From Agapanthus africanus (taxonomy: Eukaryota > Streptophyta > Magnoliopsida > Asparagales > Amaryllidaceae): DNA of 64,000 nt. Both the position numbers and the translations under genes were made by a program. Position 1 is the stretch's first letter. Each line of letters opens with the position of its first letter. The notes below the pieces were generated by a model, which saw only the letters and a list, made by a program, of their open reading frames with translations, searched no databases and had not been told where the DNA came from. Positions 36,122 through 47,578 of this stretch are shown piece by piece. The DNA lies in contig JASDDO010000006.1 of the NCBI GenBank assembly GCA_030015575.1, forward strand, positions 105,020,045 through 105,084,044. The letters are read 5' to 3'.

Positions 36122-38190
36122 TGAAGGGTTTCCCTCAGCACCACTACTAGGGTTTGGTAGCATCACACATGCTATATTAAAATTTTATAGGGTGCTAAAG
36201 AAACTATACTAAGGATCAAACTAGAAAAGCTAGGGTAACAAAACATTATACACAATCCACAAGAGGTAAAGGCTAGGTTTAGAGAATACAACCTTTGTAG
36301 TTCCCTTCTCTGGACTCCTTGGCCACTTGAGGGTTGAAAGAAGCTTGCTTGAGATCCTCCAAGTCCACGATGATCCACCCGGAGTTCTCTTTGTCCAAGC
36401 TCAAGGCTTCACTTGATGAAGAGAAGAAGAAGAAAGCAACACACTAAACTAATGGGAAAGAGTAGTGTAGAATGGTGATGTGGTTTGTTTTATCACTTCA
36501 AAATCCTAAATTGATCACTCTTTTGTTCAGTATCAAAACCTAGAGAGCAACAGACTGCGGAAGAAGAAGATGGCAAAATGAAGAGCTCAAGATAATGATA
36601 AGGTTGAGGATAAAAATGAGAATAGAAAAAATATATATTTTCTTGTTCTCATTCTTAACCCTAGTTTATACATATTTAGATATTTCTCTTTGAATCAAAA
36701 ATGGCCATGGAAAATAACTCTTGGTTAACACAGGTTAGTGGGACAATAAAATAATCAACCATGACAAATTTTCCATTTCCATTTTCTTTTCAAAAAATAA
36801 ATATCAACATATTTATATACAATAAGGTGTGAGTCTTATATTGCCACCATCTCATGTATCAACAACCATGATAGAATTGTGTATGCATGTATGAGTGCAT
36901 GCACATCCATATGTGCATCAATGAGAACATGTGCATACATGTAGGCATACAACAAAAACAAAAGGGTCCAAAGTGAAAAGCAAATGGTCAATGTTAAATC
37001 AACACTTGATTTAACAAACCGGTCATATCACATACGACCCGACCAATAGCAAACCGCCCTATTCATATATGTATCACATACGCGCATTTAATCGGGTCCC
37101 CGCGCATATCTCATATGTGCACCACATCGTTTTGCCTGGGCTAGGTAACTCCATTGTGGGACTCTAAGACTCGTCAATACGCCGGTAGTGGGTGATAATC
37201 ATATCAAGCACCCCCAATCCGCAAGAGGTCTGCTAAACGTAACGGTCACCCGGGTATTGAGCGATCAGAAGAAAACAAGCGAACTTGTCACAACTCCCGT
37301 CGATCCAACCGGAAACACTACCGTACAGTCCGGTCTCTTCGTCAGATATGCTGCATACTGAGTCTAGGGATGGTAACGTCGACCCCAATAACTCAATAAG
37401 TCATGCCGATGAATGGTCTATAACAGATCGAGAAACTACTAATAATACTTATCTGTAAATCCCAACAGCCCTGGCCAGGGACTTACTGATATAGCCAATC
37501 ATGCACAGCACAGCATCAACTCCCAATACCGGGAGAGACGAAACCCCTCCTATCGCTCATCATCTTCGTGTGTCTCAGGACTGTACCCAAAAGCCACCTG
37601 TTTGCATGACTCAGTAGAGCCGTGGTAGGGTGGTAATCAAAGTACAGTGGGAGAACACACAAGACTCTATGACGATCTCGGGTCTACAGACTAACCTGTA
37701 CCAGTGTCACCTGAGAACTGCTATCCAACGATAGATATAGTACCATATAGGAGTTCTCGGCGAGTCCATCCAGTGTACCCAGTCTCCACTGAGCACCCGC
37801 ATATGATCTCGATGTCAAACATCAATGGATGTGGGAACATCCATCGCCCATCATATGGGTCTAGTATCATATACGTTAGTATACTCTGGTATATCGATGC
37901 CCCGTCTCGATACTCCTACGACTAGGGACTTTTCAGGATATGCTTATAAACTACAGAAGTCCTAGTAGTATGATCTTCATCATAATCATAGTTGTCAAGC
38001 CAATATCCTCAGGGCTTTATCAACATGTGCAAATGAATAAAAGCATGATCAAGTCAACATGTCTGATAAATAAGAACCAGATAGCATACTATCATGTCGA
38101 GCAAGAATGTCCTCTATATATATATATATATACATGTATAAATACATCCACTATCATATATTGGCCTCTAGGGCATACATATATCCAACA
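36122..38190 (-). repeat. 5' LTR of element B (2069 bp)
   Basis: The outer end at 38190 is the reverse complement of TGTTGGATATATGTATGCCC, the family start. A GTG-loop hairpin is at 36993-37015 with 10-bp arms. A TA microsatellite lies near 38116-38132. To the right is F integrase sequence. The expected target duplication is CATTC (38191-38195). Confidence 0.88.
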
Positions 38191-38214
38191 CATTCCTTGG
38201 TTACGAGCCACAAA

Positions 38215-39090
38215 ACTAACGCTGCTGAGCTCCGCTTGGTCGTTCGCCCAGTGGAGAATGGACATGGTTGGCCATCTCACCACATGCACAGGGGGCACAA
38301 ATATATCTTCGTCGCCATGGACTACTTTACAAAATGGATTGAAACCATGCCAATTAGAAAACCGAATGCTACCACTATAGCGAAGTTCTTGTAAAATGAC
38401 GTAATTGCCTGGTTTGGAATTTTGAGGTGCATCATCACCGACCATGGAACCAACTTCGAGAACAACAAAGTCATAGAATTCTGCAGCGACTACCAAATAC
38501 CGATGAAATTCGCCACGGTCGCTCATCCCGAGTGCAACGGGTAAACCGAGGTAGCAAATCGAGGCATCATCCGCGGGCCCAGGGCCCGCTTGGAAGGAAG
38601 GCATGGAAGATGGGTCGAAGAACTTCCGTGAGTACTGTGGGCATTGCGAACGTCAAAGAAGACACCCATGGGAGAAACCCCATTCCGTCTCTGTTATGTC
38701 ACCAAGGCAATAGTCCCCATAGAAATTGGTCTACCTAGTTATTGGGTCGAACACTTCGACGACGAAACTAATTTCTTAGCCCTTTCAAGAAATTTGGACA
38801 TTCTGCTGGAAAAGATGCACCGAGAACAAATAAGGATGGACGCGTATTATCAGCAGAACGTCCGGTACTACAATGCTCGGGTCAAACACCGAGCATTTAA
38901 ATCAAGAGACTTGGTCCTCTGACGTAACAAATTTAAGGACTAAGGGAAGCTGCACAAGTTCTCCTCAAAATGGGACGACCCCTTCCTCGTGAACGAGGTA
39001 TTGCCCGGAGGAGCATACCGTCTCCAAGATTCCTTGGGACATGACCTTCCATGGTCGTATAATGCCGAAAAGCTTAAATTGTATTTCTAG
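38215..39090 (+). pseudogene. Element F gypsy integrase remnant
   Basis: The catalytic core is readable in pieces: FAQWRMDMVG (first Asp), a frameshift, MDYFTKWIETMPIRKPNATTIAKF with a stop, CIITDHGTNFENN (second Asp), TVAHPECNG followed by a stop and TEVANRGI (Glu position). The family C-terminal part then follows: ETPFRLCYVTKAIVPIEIGLPS, YYNARVKHRAFKSRDLVL, DPFLVNEVLPGGAYRLQD. At least three stops and one frameshift are present. The sequence is Tat/Athila-like and differs clearly from the integrase of A. The antisense ORF at 38092-38604 is a shadow of this gene. Confidence 0.85.
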
Positions 39091-40490
39091 ACTTGTACTC
39101 CCTTTAATAATAAAGATTCTTGCTTCTCTGCAATCAGGACTATTTCTCCTGATTCTAAACCTAGAGGCCTCGCAAGGCCGGTGGGCAGCCTCCTACCCGT
39201 CATGCCTATTATAAACGGGTAGTTTCCTGCCCGACCTAACTGAGGGTCGAAAGCCTTCCCTCTCCCCTACAAGCTGTCTCTAGCCTGGCTCGAAAGCAAA
39301 GGGAAGTATCCCAGGCCATCCCTTTACACAGATGAATAAAACACTAGTGCGTCTGTAGGTAGTCGACCTAAGTCTTACTCCGCCCATCTTACCTCGACTC
39401 CGGGGTGAAGGATTGAAGCAGCGGAACCGATCTACCTACACTTGGAAAAATAGAAATGAATAATTTCTATGTTCTGACATTCTAAGTAAAGAAAAATTTA
39501 TTAATAAGAGGTATTCTCGGCTCCTCAGCCTTACAAAGATGCCTGGGGGCTCGCAAAAGAAAACACTACCTTATCGCTTAACGATTACAGCAAAGGAGAA
39601 AGAGGGTTTTGAAAACATAGATTGTGGTTCTCAAAACAGAGATCCGACAACCGATCCCAAACAGCGTCTCATCGCTCCCTCTGTCCATGTCCATGGACTC
39701 GAGCAACTATGGTTCCATCGGGGACTCCCGCCGTTGCGCATGAAACTATGATCAATCTCTGTTGGAAAGATCAGCATAGGATATCTATCGAGCAATCTCG
39801 TATGCTCTTCGAGATCAGGCCCAACTTATGGGCTATGCGCATCTTGTCGACGACCTCCTTCAGTGCTTGTTGGGACAATGCCCTGAAAATGCACGCGGAA
39901 GACCTCCAGATCGTGTAGACGAGCACTTGCAGGAGAGACGATCGGTGTGAGAGTAACCGCCCATAATAACATTCCAGCCGAATTATCACAGCCTCGTATG
40001 TCGCCTCAGAACTGTCATAGTCGTAGTAGTAGATGTCGTCACGGAATACGATCTCTCGGATGTTGTATGTGTTGCCAACCATTGGAAAATGATTGACTAC
40101 GAAGGTCAGAGAATGAAAAAATGCAGGAGACGGAGACAACTAAAAGTAAATCGACGGAAGTGCCTAAGAGGAGGCCAAGACTCTTCTGTTTATAGCCTCA
40201 ACAAAAATTCCCCTACGGTCGCGATTCTCCCCCGCCAAGGCACGAATTACGGAGTATCACATCTGTTGGGTGAGGCGTCGCTACGCGGCTTTCGGCTATT
40301 GGCCGCCTCCCTTTCACGCAGATCCAGGTAGATTGAACAACGCAATCAGGAGATACGCATGAATCTCACGATCCGTCAGGAGTTATGCACGTGTTTTAAG
40401 ATACTTGCTATGCACCTCATGGCACCAGGAATTGTAAAGACGCAAATGTCAACGCCATGGTGATCCTACCTTCCATTGATCTGAAGTCAT
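39091..40490. other. Element F 3' region between integrase and the 86-bp array
   Basis: Contains GTGGGCAGCCTCCTACCCG-like segments related to the later array (39180-39240), AATAAA near 39105, an about 180-bp block (39382-39560) repeated at 41437-41605, and an antisense ORF (39771-40139). I find no sense-strand gene. No LTR boundary could be fixed. Confidence 0.5.
39771..40139 (-). pseudogene. Antisense reading frame in the 3' region of F
   Basis: A 122-codon minus-strand frame running against the element. Its tail reads like protein (ATYEAVIIRLECYYG, SQQALKEVVDKMRIAHKLG) and not like a low-complexity shadow. No family is recognised. Antisense genes between pol and the 3' LTR are known for some Tat-lineage elements, for example gene 23 of maize Grande. 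A possible second remnant lies at 41680-41870. It may be chance; the first codons are not convincing and a true start is not clear. Confidence 0.35.
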
Positions 40491-41180
40491 CTCACGAGGC
40501 CGCCGGGTAGCATCCTTCCCGACTAATTCGCAGCGAGTAGATTCCTGCTTGGCCCAAACTATGGATAAGAAGTCTTCTCACGAGGCCGCTGGGTAGCTTC
40601 CTGCTCAGCCAATTCACAGCGAGTAGATTCCTTCTCGGCATGTACCGTAGATCTGAAGCCCTCTCACGAGACTGCGGGGTAGATTCCTGCCCGGTCAATT
40701 TGCAGCGAGTAGATTCCTGCTTGGCATGAACTATGGATCTGAAGCCCTCTCACGAGGCCGCTGGGTAGATTGCTTCCCAGCCAACTCGTAGCGAGTAGAT
40801 TCCTGCTCGGCCTGAACTGTGAGTCAGAAGCCCACTCACGAAGCCGTGGGGTAGCTTCTTACCCAGCCAATTCGCAGCGAGTAGATTCCTGCTCGGCATG
40901 AACTGTGGATTTGAGGCCCTCTCATGAGGCCGCTAGGTAGCTTCCTGCCCGACCAACTCACAGCGAGTAGATTCCTGCTCGACCAGAACTGTGAGTCAGA
41001 AGCCCACTCAGGAAACCGCGGGATAGCTTCCTGCCTTGCCGATTCACATCGAGTAGATTCTTGCTCGTCCTAAACTGTGAATCCTAAATCCCCGCATGAG
41101 TAGACTCCTGGTCGATGCCGATGCACACCCATTCATGACGAACAGATTCCTGCTCGGCCTAAACGGTGGATCCTAAGACC
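40491..41180 (+). repeat. 86-bp tandem array in the 3' region of F
   Basis: Units marked by CTCACGAGG or variants start at 40491, 40577, 40663, 40749, 40835, 40921, 41007 and 41093, exactly 86 bp apart, with no indel over seven periods although the units differ in sequence. Each contains GCGAGTAGATTCCTGCT, and a related half-unit GGTAGCTTCCTGCCC, so the unit is itself an older dimer. The eighth unit is degenerate and fades after about 41180. Confidence 0.92.
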
Positions 41181-41876
41181 TCGATGGATCCTAACAGCTT
41201 GCATTAAACTAGTAGGCAGACCCCTACCCGGTACGCATACTCAAAGTAGGCTGACTCCTGCATAGCCCAAGTAAAGAAAGCTCGTCCACAGTTGATAGCC
41301 ATCCAAGCTCTAATTCCACACGAATCTGAAGAGGGGATATCACCGAGCTTTGCAAAGTTCAGTCCGAGTTCCTAGAGTTTCTAAAAGGACACAGGTCTGT
41401 CCATACCTAGAAGAATAAACTTAGTGTTCGCTCGACTCATGTTACCTCGTCTCTGGGGCGAGGGGGACACCGGTCTTTCTACACTTGAAAAAATATAATC
41501 AAAACAAAAATTATCTAATCAGAAACATTGTAGACGAGCAAAAATACTTTATTAATGTCAAAATAATAAGGTATTATGAGCTCCTCAGCTTTACAAAATT
41601 GTAGCAAAATTACCCGAAGGCTTACAATGGAAAACAAAGAAAAAAAAGAGAAGGGGGAGAGCAGAGAGAGAGGCGGCTTCAAGTCATCTTCTCCGCTAAG
41701 GTCTCGACGCCGCCCGCCTACCCGGCGCCTCCACCCTTTGGCTCTTCCTCCTGAAGAGGATACCTCGCTTGGAGCTCCTGATCATCGAACCAGAGCACTA
41801 TCTCCTTAATGGCGTCAAGGGCATTATTCCACCCAACACAGAGTCAGCGAGGTCGACGTAGAACTGGTCGGACTAT
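41181..41876. other. Element F 3' region after the array
   Basis: Contains the second copy (41437-41605) of the block seen at 39382-39560. Both copies include TACACTTG, a TTTATTAA tract and GCTCCTCAGC. After it comes a purine-rich tract and an antisense coding remnant. It ends where the LTR fragment at 41877 begins. Confidence 0.5.
41680..41870 (-). pseudogene. Second antisense coding remnant in F
   Basis: On the minus strand a frame reads DQFYVDLADSVL, then after a one-base shift GWNNALDAIKEIVLWFDDQ and ARYPLQEEEPKGGG, a stop, and AGGVETLAEKM. The run of helical, acidic, protein-like sequence across one frameshift suggests a decayed gene, not chance. No family is recognised. It is cut on its 5' side by the LTR at 41877. 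Confidence 0.35.
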
Positions 41877-42239
41877 TGGATATGTATGCCCTAGAGGCTA
41901 TTATTGTGTGTTTGTGTATGTAGTCGATACTTGGACATTTGTATGTATTGGACAATCTTGCTCGATATGATAGTATGCTATTTGATTTGTCTTTAGCTTA
42001 AGATGTGTATATGTTTTACTTGTTAATACGTATCATTAATACATGTTGATAAAGCCCGTAGGATTATTGCTTGACTACCAGCGTTATGATGGAAATCATA
42101 CATGTGGGGGCTGGGTAGTCTATAAGCACATCCTTAAATGTCCCTATTCGTAGGAGTATCAAGACCGGGCATCAATATTTTAGAGTAGACTGTTGTATAC
42201 ATTTCTAGACCCCGACGAGGGGTGATGGTTGGTCTCACA
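41877..42239 (+). repeat. LTR fragment of the copia family (first about 360 bp)
   Basis: Starts TTGGATATGTATGCCCTAGA with an eroded TG and follows the family LTR through the GACGAGGGGTGATGGTTGG segment. It stops at 42239, where a second LTR of the family begins with TGTTAGATATG. Its remainder is not in the window. Confidence 0.75.
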
Positions 42240-43891
42240 TGTTAGATATGTATGCCCTAGAGGCAATTATTGTAATTGTTGGACATGCATATATCATTAA
42301 TTGTCTCAATATGATAGTATGTTATTTGGTTTGGATTTATCATTCATGTGTATGTTTTTACTTGTTATTACTGTCACCAATACATGTTGATAAAGCCCCT
42401 AAGATTTTTGGTTGACTGCCAGGATTGTGTTGCAAATCATACTAGTGGGGCTTAGGTAGTCTATAAGCATATCCTTAAATGTTCCTAGTCAAGGGGATAT
42501 CGAGACAGGGCATCGATGTCCCAGAGTAGACTATTGTATACGTTTCTTAACCCAGTATAGGGGTGATGGATGATCCCATGTCCATTGGTGTTTAACATTA
42601 AAGATTGTATACAGGTGCTCATTAGAGACTAAGTACACTGAACGGACTCGCCGAGAATCCTGGATAGTATCATACCTATCGTCAAATAGCAGTTCTCTGG
42701 TGACACTTATACAGGTTAGTCTGTAGACCAGAGATCGTTATAGTGTCTTGTGTGGTTCCCACCGTGCTTTGATTTCCACCCTACCACGGCTCTACCGAGT
42801 CATGCGAACGGGTGGTTTTTGAATACAGTCCCGAGTCACATAGAGGCAGTGAGCGATAGGAAGGGTTTCATCTCTCCCGGTATTGGGAGTTAGTGTTGTG
42901 CTATGCATGATTGACTATAGCCGTATGTCCCTGACCAGGACTGATGAGATTTACTGATAAGTTTTATCAGTAGTTTCTTGATTGGTTTTAGGCTACACAT
43001 CGGCATAACTTATCGAGTTATTAGGGTCTGAAGATTCCACCCCCCCGACTCGATATACGACATATCAGACGAAGAGACCGGACTGTACGACAAGTGTTTC
43101 TTATAGGCTCTACGAGAGATTGAACAAGTTTGCTTGTTGATCTTCTATTCGTTCAATACCTAGGTAGCCATTGCGTCTAGCAAGTACCGCTGACGGCTTG
43201 TGGGTATCTGATGTGATTATTACCTACTGCTAGCGTATTGACAAGTCTTAAGGATCCTACATAGAGCTTTCCTAGCTCAAGTGAAACGAAATAGGGCACG
43301 TATGGAGATATGTGCGGGAGCTTGATTAAATACGAGTATATGATACTATATTCTAATCTAGCGTTTTTTATATTAGCCGGGATATATATAATATATAAGA
43401 TTTATTGAATCAAGTGTTGATTTAATAATTAATTAATATAATACTCATTTTAATTCTATTCTTCACATTATATATATTTGATATATACAAATATATCATG
43501 GTTGATGATACAAAGAATATGGCAATATGAGAATCACATTGGTGGAAAAGATAAAGAAAATGATTTATTTATATATATGAATAAAACAAAAGGAAGAAAT
43601 AAGTCACGGCTTCTAAGATGTTCTCCAAGGTGCTAAGAACCATGACTCATTGTTTTTCTTTGTGTTATTCATCCATATTTAAAATTATCTCTAGCTCATC
43701 TTATCCACAAGGTTCATTCTCATTTTCCACGTTCATCCTCTTCATTTTCCTCTCTAGAGTTTTCTAGGTTGAAAAAGAAAAAAGAAAAGAAAGAATTTTA
43801 ATGAGAAAAATCCCCACTTCATCAACCTACACTACTCTAGAAAATTACTATAGGTTGTTATCTTCACTAATTCTTAGATTAGTGAAGTATG
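42240..43891 (+). repeat. LTR of the copia family, 3' end cut by the next LTR
   Basis: Starts TGTTAGATATGTATGCCCTA and is collinear with the LTRs of D, B and H. A GTG-loop hairpin lies at about 43403-43427 (arms TATTGAATCAA and TTGATTTAATA). It stops at 43891, before the U5 end seen in the other copies, where an E-type LTR begins. No internal region is seen. Confidence 0.75.
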
Positions 43892-45464
43892 TGTTATTGG
43901 TTATAGTGCCCTCAAGTCAATTATTGAATCGCAGGCACGCAATTGTGATGATTGAGGGAGGATCTATACGGGGAGAACAGTCTTACTTAAGATGATAGTA
44001 TACTATCTAGTTTGTCTTTATCATCATGTACAACATTAGGTGATATTATAGATCACTATTACATGTTGATAGAGCCCATGGGATTCTTTCTTGACTACCA
44101 GTATTATGATGGCGATCATATACGTGGGAGATGGGTGGTCTATAAGCATATCCTTAAATGTCCCTAGTCGTGGGAGTACCGAGACTGGGCATCGATACTC
44201 CGGAGTAGACTGGTGTATACTTATTGAGACCCTGACGAGGGGTGGTGGTCGGTCTCACAAGCCATTGGTGTCAGTTAGTGACCTAAGATAGTATACAGGT
44301 GCTCAATGGGTTATGAGTACACTGGATGGACTCGCCGGGAAAATGCTAGTTGTTATTATACCAATTGTAAGATAGCAGTTCCCAGGTGACATGAGTACAG
44401 GTTAATCTGTCAACCTAAGATCGTCATTTTCCTCGTGTGAGTTCCCACTGTGCTTTGATTACTACCCTACCATGGCTCAAAGGACTCATGTAAACAGGTT
44501 TTAGTTGGGTACAGTCACGAGCCACATGGAGGCAGTGAGAGAATTGTCGGGGATTCGCCTCTCCCAGTATTGGGACTTGATGTTGCGTTGTGCACGGGTG
44601 GCCATCACCAGAAATCCTCGGCCGAGGTGGACGAGAATTACTGATTTGGATCAGTAGATTCTCAGTGGGTGATGGGCTTCATATCAACACGAAATGTCGC
44701 ATTATTAGAGGTCTGACTTTATCCACCCTCTAGACTTGATATGCGATATTCTTAGATGAACAGACCAGACTGTATGAAGATTGTCACGGACAGGCTCAGT
44801 TGGGGTTCAGATGAGCTTGCTCGTTGGCCTTCATTTCGCTCAATATCTGGGTAGCCATTACGTACAGCTAGTGTCGTTGACGTACTTGTGGTAAAACCTA
44901 CTGCCAGTGTATTGGCAGTCTTTAGAGTCCTACACAGAGGGTTTCCCTGGTTCAGGCAATATGATGTAGTAGCCGTATTGGATACGTGCAGGGTTCCGAT
45001 CAATTGATTGTACTTAGTACCCGGACTTTCGATCGGACAGTTGGTAATACTAGCCGGCTCGGGTTTGAGACGGATTATTAAATCAGGTATTCATTTAATA
45101 ATTTACGTATATGTATTTCGATACATATATTCTAGTATTATGTTCTTTGTGTTATTCTATCTCTTCGGGTATTCGTGTTTCGGTACGAATACAAGTATGT
45201 ATATACAGTATTATGTAATCCGTATTTTTTACAAATAACATTCTAGAAGGTGGACACCTCATTTTAGGGTTTGATCATTTATTATAAATGGATAAATGAG
45301 GTGGCAATGATTTGACGGGAGTATGGTGAGGACTATGCTTGCAAAGTGTGCACAAATGAATTTTTAATTCATTTGTGCATACTATTCAAGTATGGGCACA
45401 TTTTAAAAATGTAAGATATTGTTTCACAAAACCAAGCATGCTCATTTTCTCTCCCTATGGTTAG
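43892..45464 (+). repeat. E-type LTR (first 1573 bp), cut by H
   Basis: Starts TGTTATTGGTTATAGTGCCC and shares with E (inverse) the segments GTCAATTATTG, GATTGAGGGAGGA and CAGTCTTACT. The rest resembles the copia LTR body. It ends at GTTAG (45460-45464), the expected target duplication of H; the remaining part must lie beyond the window's right edge. Confidence 0.72.
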
Positions 45465-47565
45465 TGTTGGATATATGTATGCCCTAGAGGCCATTATATG
45501 ATAGTGGATGTATCTGTACATGTATATATATATATATTCAGTGTACATTCTTGCTCGACATGATAGTATGCTATCTGGTTCTACTTTATCTGACATGTTG
45601 ATTTGATCATGCTTTTATTCATTAATACATGCTGATAAAGCCCTGGGGATATAGGCTTGACTACAGTGATTATGATAGAGATCATACTAGTGGGACATCT
45701 ATAGTTTATAAGCATATCCTGAAATGTCCCTAGTCGGAGGTGTATAGAGACGGGACATCGATATACCAGAGTAGACTAGCGTATATGATACTAGACCCAT
45801 GTGATGGGCGATGGATGTTCCCACATTCATCGATGTTTGACATCAAGATCATATACGGGTGCTCAGTGGTGACTGGGTATACTGGACGGACTTACCGAGA
45901 ACTCCTATATGGAATTATATCTATCGTCGGATAGCAGTTCTCAGGTGACACTGGTACAGGTTAGTCTGTAGACCCGAGATCGTCATAGAGTCTTGTGTGC
46001 TCTCCCACTGTACTTTGATTACCATCCTACCACGGCTCTACTGAGTCATGCAAACAGGTGGTCGTTGGGTACAGTCCCGAGACACACGAAGGCGATGAGC
46101 GATAGGAGGGGTTTCGTCTCTCCCGGTATTGGGAGTTGATGTTGTTCTGTGCTCGACTGGTTATATCAGTAAGTCCCTGGCCAGGACTGCTGAGATCTAC
46201 TGATAAGTGTTATCAGTAGTTTCTCGATCTGTTATAGACCATTCACTGGCATGACTTATTGAGTTATTAAGGTCGATGTTACCATCCCTAGACTCGATAT
46301 GCAGTATCTCTGACGAAGAGACCGGACTGTACGGTAGTCTTGCAGGTTGGCTCGACGGGAGTTGTAGCAGGTTCGCTTGTTTTCTTCTGATCGCTCAATA
46401 CCCGGGTGGCCGTTACATTTAGCTAACCGCTTGCGGCTTGAGGGTGCTTGATATGATCATCGTCTACTGCCGGCGTATTGACGAGTCTTAGAGTCCCACA
46501 AAGGAGTTACCTAGTCCAGGCGAAACGTTGTGGTGCGCGTATGCGATATGCGCATGGACCCGATTAAAATACGCGTATAGGATACCGTATATTGATCGGG
46601 CGGCTTGCTTTTGGTGGGGTCATATGTGATATGGCCGGATTGATAAATCAAGTGTTGATTTATCATTTAACCATTAGTTTTCTCACTTGAAACCTTTTCT
46701 TGTTCATGATGGATGTATGCATGCATGTATGCTATCTTTCTTTTAGTTTCATACACATATGGATGTGCATACATACATACATACATACATACATACACCA
46801 TCTATCATGGTTGATTACACATGGAAAATGGTGGCAATATAAGACTCACACCATGGATAAATATATGGATTATTATTTGATTTTGTGTTTAAAACAAAAT
46901 GAAAAAGGAAAGGATAATTCTTGACTTGTTTCTACATCCTTCTTTAACCAAACCATCCTCACCTACCCTTAATCTTGGATTAAACTTTCCTTCTAGGTTT
47001 TAAACTCTAATTAAATAATAACTCAAACATTTAACCATGGTTTGAGATGAGAAGAAATAAAATATATATAGATATATATTTCATTTCTTTTCTTAGGTTA
47101 ATCTTTTCTCTTCTTCAAAAGAAAAGCCATCATCTTCCTCCTTCTTCCTTTGCTCTCTAGTTTCTTCTAGTAAGCAAAACATACATCAAGAAAGGTTTTT
47201 TAAGTGAGAATTAGAACCACAACATCATTCAACACAAGTTTAGCCCACTTGTGTAGAGTGTTATCTTCATTTCTCCTCTTAAAAAGTGAAGTTGCAATTC
47301 TGGACTAGGAGCTTCGGATGGATCGTCGTGGACGCTAAAATACTTCAAGAGAACCTTCCTACAACACTCAAGAGGCCAAAGAGTCCAGCAAAGGGAGCTA
47401 CAAAGGTTGTAGTCTCGAAACCCTAGCCTTTGTCGCTTGTAAAATCATGAAACCCTAATTTTCTATGATAAGATCCTTTTTATGCTTGCTTAGCACCATA
47501 AAAAATTGATCTTTATGACATGTGATACTTCCAAACTCTACATAGGGTGCTAGGTAAACCTAACA
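45465..47565 (+). repeat. 5' LTR of element H (2101 bp)
   Basis: TGTTGGATATATGTATGCCC to CCTAACA, one base before the primer binding site. A GTG-loop hairpin is at 46642-46664 with 10-bp arms. A CATA microsatellite lies near 46765-46796. The short ORFs here are not supported. Confidence 0.92.
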
Positions 47566-47566
47566 T

Positions 47567-47578
47567 TGGTATCAGAGC
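47567..47578 (+). other. Primer binding site of element H
   Basis: TGGTATCAGAGC, one base after the LTR end, identical to that of D. Confidence 0.92.

Larger units (their letters stand above)
14201..38190 (-). mobile_element. Element B: Ty1/copia retrotransposon, 3' end missing, carrying nested insertions
   Basis: On the minus strand the 5' LTR is 38190-36122, the primer binding site 36121-36110, the leader 36109-34214 plus 18457-17976, and gag-pol 17975-14201. Coding stops abruptly at 14201, where the LTR of G begins, so the 3' end was displaced leftward by that insertion. The leader is interrupted by C with the duplication CTAGT. The right end lies in the integrase of F. The protein is close to that of H. 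Order PR-INT-RT-RNH defines copia. Confidence 0.88.
38191..41876 (+). mobile_element. Element F: 3' part of an old Tat-type gypsy element, host of the nest
   Basis: Begins in mid-integrase at the right end of B and runs through a long 3' region to the LTR fragment at 41877. Its layout is integrase, about 1.4 kb of sequence with an antisense reading frame, an 86-bp tandem array, and a second antisense remnant. This resembles the tandem-repeat 3' UTRs of the Tat lineage. No LTR of F is recognised. A degenerate integrase shows it is old. Confidence 0.7.

Noticed and set aside
38092-38604. 170-codon minus-strand ORF
   Set aside because: Antisense to recognisable integrase of F and runs across the B/F junction.
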